From Sphingomonas sp. (GTDB lineage Bacteria; Pseudomonadota; Alphaproteobacteria; Sphingomonadales; Sphingomonadaceae): a stretch of DNA of 12,540 nt. The translations under genes were made by a program, and so were the position numbers. A model generated the notes under the pieces. It ran no database searches. It was not told the origin of the DNA and saw nothing but the letters and a program-made list of their open reading frames with translations. This document shows, in pieces, positions 1 through 7,010 of the stretch. The number at the start of each line of letters is the position of its first letter. Within the stretch, counting starts at the first letter, position 1. The stretch spans positions 1 to 12,540 of the forward strand of contig PNLG01000314.1 of the NCBI GenBank assembly GCA_013822915.1, written 5' to 3'.

Positions 1-767
1 AGCATCAGCCGACGGACCAGGCCGCGCACGACCGGAATCGCGGATGTGCCGCTTGCGGAAAGTTTGACCAGCTCGGCACCGAGTAGCGCGCGGTCGCCAA
101 TCAGCGCCGCGTCGATGGCGCTGGCGATTTCGCCCTCGTTCAGGTCAGCGCCGAGCGCATCGAGCGTATTGTCGTCGAGCGGGGCGGGCCGATCCGGCGC
201 GGTATCGAGATAGAGGGCGAGTTTTTCAACTTCACGCGTGATCAGCGCACGGTCACCCCCCGTCGTCGCGACCAGCCGACGTGCGGCCTCGCCCGTCGCG
301 CGCAGCCCATGGCTCGCGGCGATTGAGGTCGCGAGCTGAACCGCCTCGGCACCGGTCGGCACGTAACACACAAAGCTTAGCGCGGCGGGCGACGCCAGCG
401 CCAATTTGGTCAGTTTGCTGGTATTTTTCAGCCCTGGCCCGATTGCAATGACGGGATTGCCCGCGACTGGCGCTTGCAAGAGCGCGTCGAACGCGGCGAG
501 CGCGTCGTCGCCGACAGCGCTGACCAGAATGAAGCGCGCTCCGCCAAATAGTGACAGCGAGGCAGCCTCTGCCGCCAGTCGACCCGGGTCCTGCCGCAGT
601 GTTGCACCGTCCAGCTCGACCCGTTCCGCCTCCGGCCCCATCGCGCGCGCCATTCGGTCGAAATGCTCGCGCGCACCCGCTTCATCGGGGCCGGACAGCA
701 GGATGAAGCGGATCGCGTTGCTTGGGCGATCAAGTGCGGCCCGTAACTGCGCCAGATTGGCCTTCAC
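1..767 (-). CDS. holA: DNA polymerase III subunit delta, N-terminal 255 residues (3' end outside window)
   Basis: HolA is the delta subunit of the clamp loader; it opens the beta sliding clamp so that it can be placed on DNA. I translated this frame by hand from a GTG at 767-765. It gives an N-terminal stretch with SGPDEAGARE, then SLFGGARFILV, GPGLKNTSKLTKLAL, CYVPTGAEA and DRALITREVEKLALYL. These follow the usual HolA order: the N-terminal AAA-like domain, the SLFGG segment, the K-x-S-K-L segment and the R-E-x-E-K-L-x-L-Y helix. Delta normally has no working Walker A motif, and none is seen. The GTG overlaps the lptE stop (GTGA, 767-764), which suggests translational coupling and explains the lack of a separate ribosome binding site. 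The family is usually about 340 residues, so roughly the last quarter lies beyond the left edge. The identification is firm from motif order; the exact start is slightly less certain. Confidence 0.9.
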   Translation of the reverse strand, partial: MKANLAQLRAALDRPSNAIRFILLSGPDEAGAREHFDRMARAMGPEAERVELDGATLRQDPGRLAAEAASLSLFGGARFILVSAVGDDALAAFDALLQAPVAGNPVIAIGPGLKNTSKLTKLALASPAALSFVCYVPTGAEAVQLATSIAASHGLRATGEAARRLVATTGGDRALITREVEKLALYLDTAPDRPAPLDDNTLDALGADLNEGEIASAIDAALIGDRALLGAELVKLSASGTSAIPVVRGLVRRLM

Positions 768-1258
768 GGTGCGGGCGTCGTCCGCTCGGTATAAAGCGCG
801 ATGCGCGCCACAATCTGGCTCGCGACCGTGGCCGACAGCCGCTCCAACGCGGTGTTTTCGCCCGCGATTGTTGCATATTCGGACCCCACCACGTCAATCC
901 CGGCATCGGAACCTGCGCTCGCGTCGAGCAGCACCGTGCCATTGGCAAGGTCGATCAACTGATATCGAGCGCGTAGCGTCCGGCGTTCGCGCGTGACGGT
1001 GTCGTTGCGCCGCACGCCAAGCCCGATGATCTTGTCATCCAGCTTGATCTCGAGCCGGTAAAGCGGCTGCACCCCAGGCGCAGCCCCCAGTTGATCGCGT
1101 ACCGCATTGCTCACCATATAGCCCGACTGACCCGGAATCGGCGCGACTTCGATCTGGCTGAGCAGAGTCGCCACCCGCCCGACGCTCCCGCCATTATAGA
1201 GCGGATGGAGCCCGCATCCCGCCAGCATCAGCGCGGCCAGGGCCATCAACCCCCTCAT
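764..1258 (-). CDS. lptE: LPS assembly lipoprotein LptE
   Basis: LptE is the outer-membrane lipoprotein that plugs the LptD barrel and helps deliver lipopolysaccharide to the cell surface. The 164-residue product begins with a short hydrophobic signal ending in the lipobox L12-A13-G14-C15, followed by GLHPLY, the typical start of mature alphaproteobacterial LptE. The body has alternating beta-rich segments (YRLEIKLDDKI, RRTLRARYQLID) and a C-terminal helix (ALERLSATVASQIVARIALY), the arrangement of the LptE fold. Length matches the family. The ATG overlaps the leuS stop in an ATGA (1258-1255) and the stop overlaps the holA start, so it sits in the middle of a coupled leuS-lptE-holA run. LptE sequences are poorly conserved; the lipobox, size and leuS/holA neighbours carry much of the call. 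Confidence 0.9.
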   Translation of the reverse strand: MRGLMALAALMLAGCGLHPLYNGGSVGRVATLLSQIEVAPIPGQSGYMVSNAVRDQLGAAPGVQPLYRLEIKLDDKIIGLGVRRNDTVTRERRTLRARYQLIDLANGTVLLDASAGSDAGIDVVGSEYATIAGENTALERLSATVASQIVARIALYTERTTPAP

Positions 1259-3765
1259 GCGACGAGGTTGACCAGCCGGTCGGGCACGACAATGATCTTG
1301 CGCGGCGATTTGCCTTCCAGCACGCGGATGATCTTGTCTGACGTAAGTGCCGCGGCTTCGATGTCGGCGCTTGCGGTGCCACGCGGCATTGTCAGCGTAT
1401 CGCGCAGCTTGCCGTTCACTTGCACTGCGATAGTGACCGCTTCATCGACCAGCAACGCCGGATCAACCTCGGGCCAGGCCGCGTCCGCGATCAGCCCGGC
1501 GCCACCGCGCAGCGCCCAGACTTCCTCGGCCAAATGCGGGACCATGGGTGCCACAAGCAGCAACAGCCGATCAATCGCCACCTCCCGCGAGGCGGAAGGA
1601 GCGGCGCGCTCAATCGCGTTGGCGAGTTCATAAACCCGCGCGACCGCCTTGTTGAACGACAGCGCTTCGATATCAGTGGCGATGCCCGCAATCGTCTGAT
1701 GCACTTTGCGGTCGAGCGCTTCGTCGGCGCCGGTTGTCGCTGCATCGCCCGGCTGGAATAGCCGCCACAGCCGCTGGACAAAGCGCCATGCGCCGTCGAT
1801 TCCGGCCTCGCTCCAAGGCAAATCGCGTTCGGGCGGCGAATCCGACAGCATGAACCACCGCACCGCGTCGGCGCCATATTGCGCGACGATCGGTTCGGGA
1901 TCGACCGTGTTCTTTTTCGACTTCGACATTTTGATGACGCGACCGATCTGCGCGGGTTCGCCGCTGTCGATGATCGTCGCGATGCCGCCGTCGATCCGCA
2001 CTTCGTCGGGCGCGAGCCAGCGGCCATCGGCGGCCTGATAGGTTTCGTGGGTCACCATCCCTTGGGTAAACAGCCCGGCAAAGGGCTCGCTGACGTCAAG
2101 CCGTCCGATATGGCGCAGCGCCCGGGTCCAGAACCGCGCATAGAGCAGATGGAGGATCGCATGTTCGACCCCGCCAATATATTGCGCGACGGGCAGCCAT
2201 TTCTCCGCCTCTGCCCGGTCGAACGGCCGGTCGCTGGGCTGGCTGGCAAAGCGGATGAAATACCAGGATGAATCGACGAACGTGTCGAGCGTATCGGTCT
2301 CGCGCCGCGCCGCGCCGCCGCAGGTTGGGCAGGCAACATGCTTCCACGTTGGATGCCGGTCGAGCGGATTGCCGGGAATGTCAAAGCTCACATCCTCGGG
2401 CAGGATGACCGGCAATTGATCCGTTGGCACCGGCACAATGCCGCAGGTGTCGCAGTGGATGACCGGGATCGGCGTGCCCCAATAACGCTGGCGGCTCACC
2501 CCCCAGTCGCGCAGGCGAAACACCGTGCGGCCGCTGCCCCAACCTTCGCGCTCGGCACGGGCAATGACCTCGCGCTTTGCATCCTCGCTGCTCATGCCGT
2601 TGAGGAAGCGCGAATTCACGATGTTTCCGGCACCGCTATAGGCGGTATCGCCCTCAAACTCGGTGCCTTGCGCATCGCCATCGGCGACGACGCGCCGCAC
2701 CGGCAAGCCATATTTGCGGGCGAAATCAAGGTCGCGCTGGTCATGCGCGGGCACGCCGAACACCGCGCCGCTGCCATAATCCATCAGCACAAAATTGGCG
2801 ATATAGACCGGCAAGTGCCAGTCCGGATCAAGCGGATGCTGCGCCGTAATGCCCAGCCGATGCCCGAGCTTTTCCTGCGTGTCGAGCTCGGCAGCCGTCG
2901 TGCCCCCCTTGCGACACAGTTCGATAAAGGCTGCAACCTCGCCGTCCACTTCGACCGCAGCGCGCGCGATCGGGTGATCGGCGGCAACCGCGACAAAGCT
3001 TGCGCCGAAAATCGTGTCGGGGCGGGTGGAAAATACCTCCACCGTGCCGCCATCCGATAACGCAAAGGAAAAGGCCAGGCCCTGGCTGCGGCCAATCCAG
3101 TTATCCTGCATCAACCGGACCTTGTCGGGCCAGTCCTTCAGATCGCGCAGACCCTCCAGCAGATCATCGGCGAAATCGGTGATTTTCAGGAACCATTGGC
3201 TCAGCTTGCGGCGCTCGATTGGCGCGCCGGAGCGCCAGCCGCACCCGTCGATGACTTGCTCATTAGCGAGCACGGTCATGTCGACGGGATCCCAATTGAC
3301 CGACGATTCCTTACGGTAAACCAGCCCCGCCTCATAAAGGTCGAGGAACAGCGCCTGTTCATGCCCGTAATATTCGGGATCGCAGGTCGCGAGTTCGCGG
3401 CGCCAGTCGAGTGCAAAACCGAGTTGTTTCAACTGCGAGCGCATCTTGGCGATGTTGGCGCGCGTCCAGTCGCCGGGATGGACTTTTTTCTCCATCGCCG
3501 CATTTTCGGCCGGCATACCAAACGCGTCCCAGCCCATTGGGTGGAGCACTTCCATCCCCGTCATCCGCCGATAGCGCGCGAGCACATCGCCCATCGTATA
3601 GTTGCGGACGTGCCCCATATGAATGCGGCCCGACGGATAGGGAAACATTTCAAGCACATAGCTGCGCGGCTTGGCGCTATTGCTGTCGGCGGCAAAGGTG
3701 CCGCGTTCCTCCCAAACCGCTTGCCAGGCCGCGTCGGCCTTTAGCGCGTTAAAGCGCGATGCCAT
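1255..3765 (-). CDS. leuS: leucyl-tRNA synthetase
   Basis: This class I aminoacyl-tRNA synthetase charges tRNA-Leu in the cytoplasm. The 836-residue product carries the HIGH-type signature as H49-M-G-H52 after FPYPSGRI and the KMSKS loop at residues 612-616. Two cysteine pairs, C438/C441 and C479/C482, mark the zinc-binding insertion. The CP1 editing domain lies between, with a threonine-rich GGTTAAELD segment and D342 in VPAHDQRD, matching the conserved editing aspartate. The C-terminal anticodon-binding domain and the final small domain (VQVNGKLR) are intact. I place the start at the ATG at 3765. An in-frame TTG at 3774 is possible, but the GAGG at its edge would be too close to serve it, whereas the same GAGG lies 10 bases before the ATG. 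The upstream lipoprotein gene stops 12 bases away and lptE overlaps the end. Nothing suggests damage or a second, resistance-type enzyme. Confidence 0.98.
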   Translation of the reverse strand: MASRFNALKADAAWQAVWEERGTFAADSNSAKPRSYVLEMFPYPSGRIHMGHVRNYTMGDVLARYRRMTGMEVLHPMGWDAFGMPAENAAMEKKVHPGDWTRANIAKMRSQLKQLGFALDWRRELATCDPEYYGHEQALFLDLYEAGLVYRKESSVNWDPVDMTVLANEQVIDGCGWRSGAPIERRKLSQWFLKITDFADDLLEGLRDLKDWPDKVRLMQDNWIGRSQGLAFSFALSDGGTVEVFSTRPDTIFGASFVAVAADHPIARAAVEVDGEVAAFIELCRKGGTTAAELDTQEKLGHRLGITAQHPLDPDWHLPVYIANFVLMDYGSGAVFGVPAHDQRDLDFARKYGLPVRRVVADGDAQGTEFEGDTAYSGAGNIVNSRFLNGMSSEDAKREVIARAEREGWGSGRTVFRLRDWGVSRQRYWGTPIPVIHCDTCGIVPVPTDQLPVILPEDVSFDIPGNPLDRHPTWKHVACPTCGGAARRETDTLDTFVDSSWYFIRFASQPSDRPFDRAEAEKWLPVAQYIGGVEHAILHLLYARFWTRALRHIGRLDVSEPFAGLFTQGMVTHETYQAADGRWLAPDEVRIDGGIATIIDSGEPAQIGRVIKMSKSKKNTVDPEPIVAQYGADAVRWFMLSDSPPERDLPWSEAGIDGAWRFVQRLWRLFQPGDAATTGADEALDRKVHQTIAGIATDIEALSFNKAVARVYELANAIERAAPSASREVAIDRLLLLVAPMVPHLAEEVWALRGGAGLIADAAWPEVDPALLVDEAVTIAVQVNGKLRDTLTMPRGTASADIEAAALTSDKIIRVLEGKSPRKIIVVPDRLVNLVA

Positions 3766-3777
3766 GACCGCCAATCC

Positions 3778-4212
3778 TCAGCCCGGCAGCGCGGCGCGGC
3801 GCAGATCACGAGCATGAGTGAGGATGATGTCTTCAAGCTTTTGCGCAGTCGCCGCCTTTACCGGCGCATCAATCCATTGCCCGTCGCGGTTGATCTGGCG
3901 CAGAATTGCAACGCGGACGGCATCGGCGCGCAAATCCTGGTCCAGGATCGACACGGTCACCTTCATCCGCTCGGCGGGGGCGGCCGGATTGGCATACCAA
4001 TCGGTGACGATCACACCGCCCGCCGAATCGGTCTGCAACAACGGCATGAATGAAATCGTGTCGAGCGAGGCGCGCCACAGATAGGCATTGACGCCGATCG
4101 TCGTCACCCGTGCCGCCGCCAAATCGCCCTTTGGCCGGTCCTGCCCGCCCCCGCAAGCGGCGAGCGGCATGACGAGCGAGAACATGAGCGCGGCGCGCAG
4201 CAGACGGGACAT
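3778..4212 (-). CDS. DUF3576 family lipoprotein
   Basis: A 144-residue predicted lipoprotein. It starts with a basic, hydrophobic signal (MSRLLRAALMFSL) ending in the lipobox L17-A18-A19-C20, followed by a short glycine-rich tether. The rest resembles the DUF3576 family of alphaproteobacteria: VTTIGVNAYLWRASLDTISF, then a beta-rich stretch with TDWYANP and MKVTVSILDQDLRADAVRVAI, then a C-terminal helix with DIILTHARDLRR. The family has no proven biochemical role; an envelope job is inferred from the lipobox. I chose the ATG at 4212 because AGGA lies 8 bases upstream and the signal peptide begins there. The longer reading frame starts with a TTG at 4230 and adds six residues without a better ribosome site. 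It is the first gene of the run that continues into leuS, lptE and holA. That a second envelope lipoprotein (LptE) follows hints at outer-membrane biogenesis, but this is only context. Confidence 0.85.
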   Translation of the reverse strand: MSRLLRAALMFSLVMPLAACGGGQDRPKGDLAAARVTTIGVNAYLWRASLDTISFMPLLQTDSAGGVIVTDWYANPAAPAERMKVTVSILDQDLRADAVRVAILRQINRDGQWIDAPVKAATAQKLEDIILTHARDLRRAALPG

Positions 4213-4244
4213 TGGCGGATTCCTGAACAAAATTGCTGGTTCTC

Positions 4245-4272
4245 TCTATACTCGGTCCGGGTCGCGCCGCAA
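4245..4272 (-). promoter_or_regulatory. putative sigma70-type promoter for the DUF3576-leuS-lptE-holA run
   Basis: On the minus strand TTGCGG (4272-4267) and TATAGA (4250-4245) are separated by 16 bases. They match sigma70 -35 and -10 consensus at four and five positions. The -10 lies 32 bases upstream of the lipoprotein ATG, which leaves room for a short leader containing the AGGA ribosome site. Found by eye; no transcription start evidence. Confidence 0.4.
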
Positions 4273-4395
4273 GCAACCCTAGCCGGTTGATCGTCCTGTG
4301 GGCCAGATGCCACACTCCGTCTGAAAAAGCGTTTTGGGACCGTGGCGTAAGCGGGTGTCGCTGTGCTATCGGCACAACAAGAAGGGATGGTTTGC

Positions 4396-5076
4396 GTGAG
4401 TCGGCACCGCGTCACAATATCGATCGCATCATTGCTGCTCGTAGCGAGCGGCATCGGCACGGTCGTGGTTGCAAGCGGTGCGGCGGCGCAGACAGTCGGT
4501 GTGCTTGCCGTGAAGCCGTTTACCGGGATTGGGGGCTTTACCCCCGCCCTTGCCGATCCGCGGCTCGCCGCGATGGTGGGCAAGGCGTCCGTGGGCGGTC
4601 GGGATTATGATTTCACGCCGGCTCAGGCGCGGCGGTTAGTGACGTCGACGCGGGTTGTGACAGCCTTGCCCGCCAAGTCAACACCGGGCAGTGCGGCACC
4701 GGTTGCACCCTCCATTAAGATCGCGGCGATTGACTATAATCTGGGCGCAACGGGCGAGTGGAAGCAGTTTGCGCCAATGGGACGCGGTGTCCAGACGCCG
4801 GCGAGCATCGGCGTGCGGACCAGCTTTGACCTTGCGTCCACGACGGGCGCAAACCGTGCGCAACCGATGGTTGACAAGTCGGTCGCCGCCGCGCTCCCGC
4901 CGGGGAAAGAGCCTGTGCAACCACTGCTCGATTCGACCAATGCCTTTCGCCTGACGCGCAACGTCGACCTGACGGCGGGCAGCCGGGCGGGTAACGAAAC
5001 CTTCCGGCTTCACCGAACGGGCGATGACCGCCGCGACAGTCAGGCGGTTTATGTCGGAACCGCGCTGCGCTTCTAA
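4396..5076 (+). CDS. secreted protein of unknown function, C-terminal phenylalanine
   Basis: I do not recognise a named family. The 226-residue product has an N-terminal basic patch (MSRHR), a hydrophobic core (ISIASLLLVASG and TVVVASG) and an A29-A30-A31 / Q32 signal peptidase I site, so export to the periplasm or outer membrane is likely. The middle (about residues 90-195) is rich in Ala, Pro, Ser and Thr. Alternating segments such as IAAIDYNLGATGEWKQF, SIGVRTSFDLAS, AFRLTRNVDLTAGS and the final QAVYVGTALRF look like amphipathic beta strands. An aromatic last residue, F226, is typical of outer-membrane barrel proteins recognised by BamA, but the protein is short for a full barrel. I prefer the GTG at 4396, which has GAAGGG 9 bases upstream. 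The in-frame ATG at 4387 abuts that motif directly, and a GTG at 4363 would only extend a non-signal leader. Its stop overlaps the convergent ThiE-like gene. It could also be a periplasmic protein with a beta-rich tail. Confidence 0.75.
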   Translation: MSRHRVTISIASLLLVASGIGTVVVASGAAAQTVGVLAVKPFTGIGGFTPALADPRLAAMVGKASVGGRDYDFTPAQARRLVTSTRVVTALPAKSTPGSAAPVAPSIKIAAIDYNLGATGEWKQFAPMGRGVQTPASIGVRTSFDLASTTGANRAQPMVDKSVAAALPPGKEPVQPLLDSTNAFRLTRNVDLTAGSRAGNETFRLHRTGDDRRDSQAVYVGTALRF

Positions 5077-5636
5077 CGCGCGCTCGACGCTTTGACGCGC
5101 GGCACGGGCGCCGTCCATGCATCAATCGCCGCATAGCCGATAAAACCGCCGCGCCGCAGTCGCGCAAAGCGCCGCACATTGACTCCCCCCAACGCGATCG
5201 CTTTCCCCGGCACCATCCGGGCTAGCGCGATCGCCCGCACAACGCCGAGCGCGGGTGCATCGCGATGCGATCGAGTGGGAAAAACGGGCGAAATCAGAAC
5301 GACATCTGCCCCCTGCCGCCGCGCGGCCACCACTTCCCTCGCGTTATGCGCGGCATGGGTGCGAAGACCGCGACGTTGCCGCGTGCCCTGATTATGCGCG
5401 CCCTGCTCACCCCGAAACGGCGTTGACCCAGCGCGGATCAGGACCAGCCCCCGCCGTCTTGCCACTTGGCTAATCCGGGCGAATAGCGCGCGCCGCAGGG
5501 CATCGGGCAAGGAATAATGCCGAAAAATCACCCCCGCGCCGCGTGGCAACCGCGTTAGTGCGGGCCATAGCGCATCGCCCATCCGTTCGTCAGTCATCAT
5601 CCACAATCGGGGCACGGGTGGGTGGTGGCGATGCAT
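5073..5636 (-). CDS. divergent ThiE/TenI-like protein (TMP-TENI superfamily)
   Basis: The 187-residue product matches the C-terminal half of thiamine phosphate synthase/TenI TIM barrels: a THAAHNAREVVAARRQGAD segment, then VVLISPVFPTRSHRDAPALG (the phosphate-loop region of the family) and IALGGV near residues 147-152, followed by GYAAIDAW. The N-terminal half also fits the barrel (RLWMMTDER, GVIFRHYS). However, the Asn-Asp pair that binds the pyrimidine diphosphate and magnesium in ThiE is replaced by R68-A-G70 in VLIRAG, and the usual GVHLGQ stretch is unrecognisable. Canonical thiamine phosphate synthase activity is therefore doubtful. A TenI-like thiazole tautomerase or an unrelated role is possible. 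I chose the ATG at 5636: it begins the barrel and leaves 22 bases to the divergent yggS-like gene. The same frame stays open to 5879, but that extension would run antisense through the yggS-like gene. The very arginine-rich composition is partly due to high GC. Confidence 0.75.
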   Translation of the reverse strand: MHRHHPPVPRLWMMTDERMGDALWPALTRLPRGAGVIFRHYSLPDALRRALFARISQVARRRGLVLIRAGSTPFRGEQGAHNQGTRQRRGLRTHAAHNAREVVAARRQGADVVLISPVFPTRSHRDAPALGVVRAIALARMVPGKAIALGGVNVRRFARLRRGGFIGYAAIDAWTAPVPRVKASSAR

Positions 5637-5658
5637 TGACGCTTCTATAGCAAACCCG

Positions 5659-6324
5659 ATGACCATTTCGGAAGCCGCCACCCCGCTCGCCCAGATCACC
5701 GCCGCCATTGCCCGTGCGGCCAAATTGGCGCAGCGGCGCGATCCGGTTACGCTGATCGCGGTATCCAAAACGCAAGGCACAGGCGCGATCGCCCCCCTGA
5801 TCGCTGAGGGGCAGCGCAGCTTCGGCGAAAATCGCGTGCAGGAAGCGGCTGCCAAATGGCCCGGCTTGCGCGACGGCAACCCCGATATCCGCCTGCACCT
5901 GATCGGTCAGCTCCAGTCGAACAAAGCGGATGAGGCAGTGGCGCTGTTCGATGCCATTCACTCGGTCGACCGACTCTCACTCATCACAGCGCTTGCCCGC
6001 GCGATGGACAAGGCGGGGCGGCGGCCCGATTGCTTTGTTCAGGTCAATATCGGCGATGAGCCGCAAAAGGGCGGGGTGGCAACTGCGGATCTGGCCGGGT
6101 TGCTTGGCCATGCGCGCGCCGCTGCGCTGCCGGTGGCGGGGTTGATGTGCTTGCCGCCTGCCGGGGTGGAGCCCGCGCCCTATTTCGCATTGCTGGCCAA
6201 ATTTGCCGCCGATCACGGTCTTGACGGCTTGAGCATGGGGATGTCGGGCGATTTCGAAACCGCAGTCACGCTGGGCGCGACGCATGTACGGGTTGGCACC
6301 GCGCTATTTGGAGCACGGCATTGA
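5659..6324 (+). CDS. yggS: YggS/PROSC family pyridoxal phosphate homeostasis protein
   Basis: A cytoplasmic PLP-binding protein of the YggS/PLPBP family, known to buffer pyridoxal phosphate and balance amino- and keto-acid pools, with no established catalytic reaction. The 221 residues cover the whole single-domain alanine-racemase-like barrel. K37 in LIAVSKT is the PLP Schiff-base lysine. FGENRVQEA, LHLIGQLQSNK, VQVNIGDEPQKGG, GLMCLPP, LSMGMSGDFETA and the final VRVGTALFG follow in the family order and cover the phosphate-binding region. The ATG lies 22 bases from the divergent ThiE-like start and has no strong ribosome site (only AAACCCG precedes it), so a short-leader transcript is possible. 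A HAD phosphatase gene starts 13 bases after its stop, so the two are probably cotranscribed. Confidence 0.95.
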   Translation: MTISEAATPLAQITAAIARAAKLAQRRDPVTLIAVSKTQGTGAIAPLIAEGQRSFGENRVQEAAAKWPGLRDGNPDIRLHLIGQLQSNKADEAVALFDAIHSVDRLSLITALARAMDKAGRRPDCFVQVNIGDEPQKGGVATADLAGLLGHARAAALPVAGLMCLPPAGVEPAPYFALLAKFAADHGLDGLSMGMSGDFETAVTLGATHVRVGTALFGARH

Positions 6325-6337
6325 TTGGGGGACGGGC

Positions 6338-7000
6338 ATGAGATTTGGCGGGATCATCTTTGATTTCGACGGCGTGCTGATCGACAGTGAGTTTGTCGGC
6401 AACGCCCATGTCGCGCAGTATCTGACTGCCGCCGGTTTTCCGACCACAGCCGAACAGGCGATGGCGCGGTTCATGGGGTTGTCCGGCGCCAATTTTATCG
6501 CGGCGATCGAGCGCTGGATCGGTCGGCCCTTGCCCGATGATTTCGCGTTCGCGCGCGCGGAGGAGGATATGCGCGTGTTCGCAAACGGGGTCGACGCGAT
6601 CGACGGCGCGGTGGCGTTCGTGCGCAGCCTCCCACCCGCGCGCGCGCGCGCGATTGCCTCATCCAGCTCGACTGCGTGGATTGCGCGTCACCTCGATCAC
6701 ATCGGCCTGCGCGATGCGTTTGGCGACAAGCTGTTCAGCGGGAAGGAGCATGTCGCACGTGGCAAGCCCGCGCCCGATCTCTACATCCATGCCGCCGCCG
6801 CGATCGGCGTACCGATTGGTGATTGCGTGATTTTGGAGGATTCGCCGGTCGGTGCGACGGGCGCGGTTGCCTCCGGCGCTTATGTCATTGGCGTGTGCGC
6901 GGGACGTCACTGCGGACCGGATCATGGCGCGGTGTTGCGCGACATCGGCGTCGATGCGGTGGCCAGTGACTATGCCGACGTTGCGCGGCTGATCGCTTAA
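6338..7000 (+). CDS. HAD superfamily phosphatase, beta-phosphoglucomutase-like subgroup
   Basis: A 220-residue HAD hydrolase expected to dephosphorylate a small phosphorylated metabolite or act as a phosphomutase; the substrate cannot be read from the sequence. Motif I is FDFDGVLIDSE with nucleophile D9 and acid/base D11. An alpha-helical C1 cap follows at about residues 17-85. Motif II is the serine run in IASSSST near 107-111, motif III is K143 in GKPAPDLY, and motif IV is E167-D168 in ILEDSPVGATGA. All catalytic positions are present. The start is the ATG at 6338, with a purine-rich GGGGACGGG just upstream; the frame stays open further left into the yggS-like gene but adds no domain. It is the second gene of a two-gene unit, 13 bases downstream. 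With a PLP homeostasis partner one could imagine a pyridoxal phosphate phosphatase, but this is speculation. It converges on ribA with a 10-bp gap. Confidence 0.9.
   Translation: MRFGGIIFDFDGVLIDSEFVGNAHVAQYLTAAGFPTTAEQAMARFMGLSGANFIAAIERWIGRPLPDDFAFARAEEDMRVFANGVDAIDGAVAFVRSLPPARARAIASSSSTAWIARHLDHIGLRDAFGDKLFSGKEHVARGKPAPDLYIHAAAAIGVPIGDCVILEDSPVGATGAVASGAYVIGVCAGRHCGPDHGAVLRDIGVDAVASDYADVARLIA
6637..6652. repeat. (CG)8 dinucleotide run inside the HAD phosphatase gene
   Basis: Sixteen bases of uninterrupted alternating C and G, encoding part of PPARARAIA just before motif II. Alternating CG is prone to strand slippage and can adopt Z-form DNA; in a GC-rich genome it can also arise from ordinary Ala/Arg codons. 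Confidence 0.9.
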
Positions 7001-7010
7001 AGCCGCTGGC

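Noticed and set aside
406..996. Long plus-strand open frame opposite holA and lptE
   Set aside because: Low-complexity Ala/Ser/Arg-rich translation, antisense to clearly recognised HolA and LptE; a shadow typical of GC-rich DNA.
2338..3060. 240-codon plus-strand open frame opposite leuS
   Set aside because: Lies wholly inside intact leuS on the other strand, with no recognisable domain or ribosome site.
4200..4395. SOS box (GTTC-N7-GTTC) or other operator in the divergent 4213-4395 spacer
   Set aside because: A GAAC and a GTTC occur near 4225-4241 but with the wrong orientation and spacing; no other convincing repeat was seen.
5637..5879. Upstream extension of the ThiE-like frame
   Set aside because: Open but runs antisense through the start of the yggS-like gene, is not part of the barrel, and is better explained as a shadow.
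6985..7006. GCGGCT/AGCCGC inverted repeat between the HAD gene and ribA as a bidirectional terminator
   Set aside because: Only a 6-bp stem with a 10-base loop, and no T tract follows on either strand.
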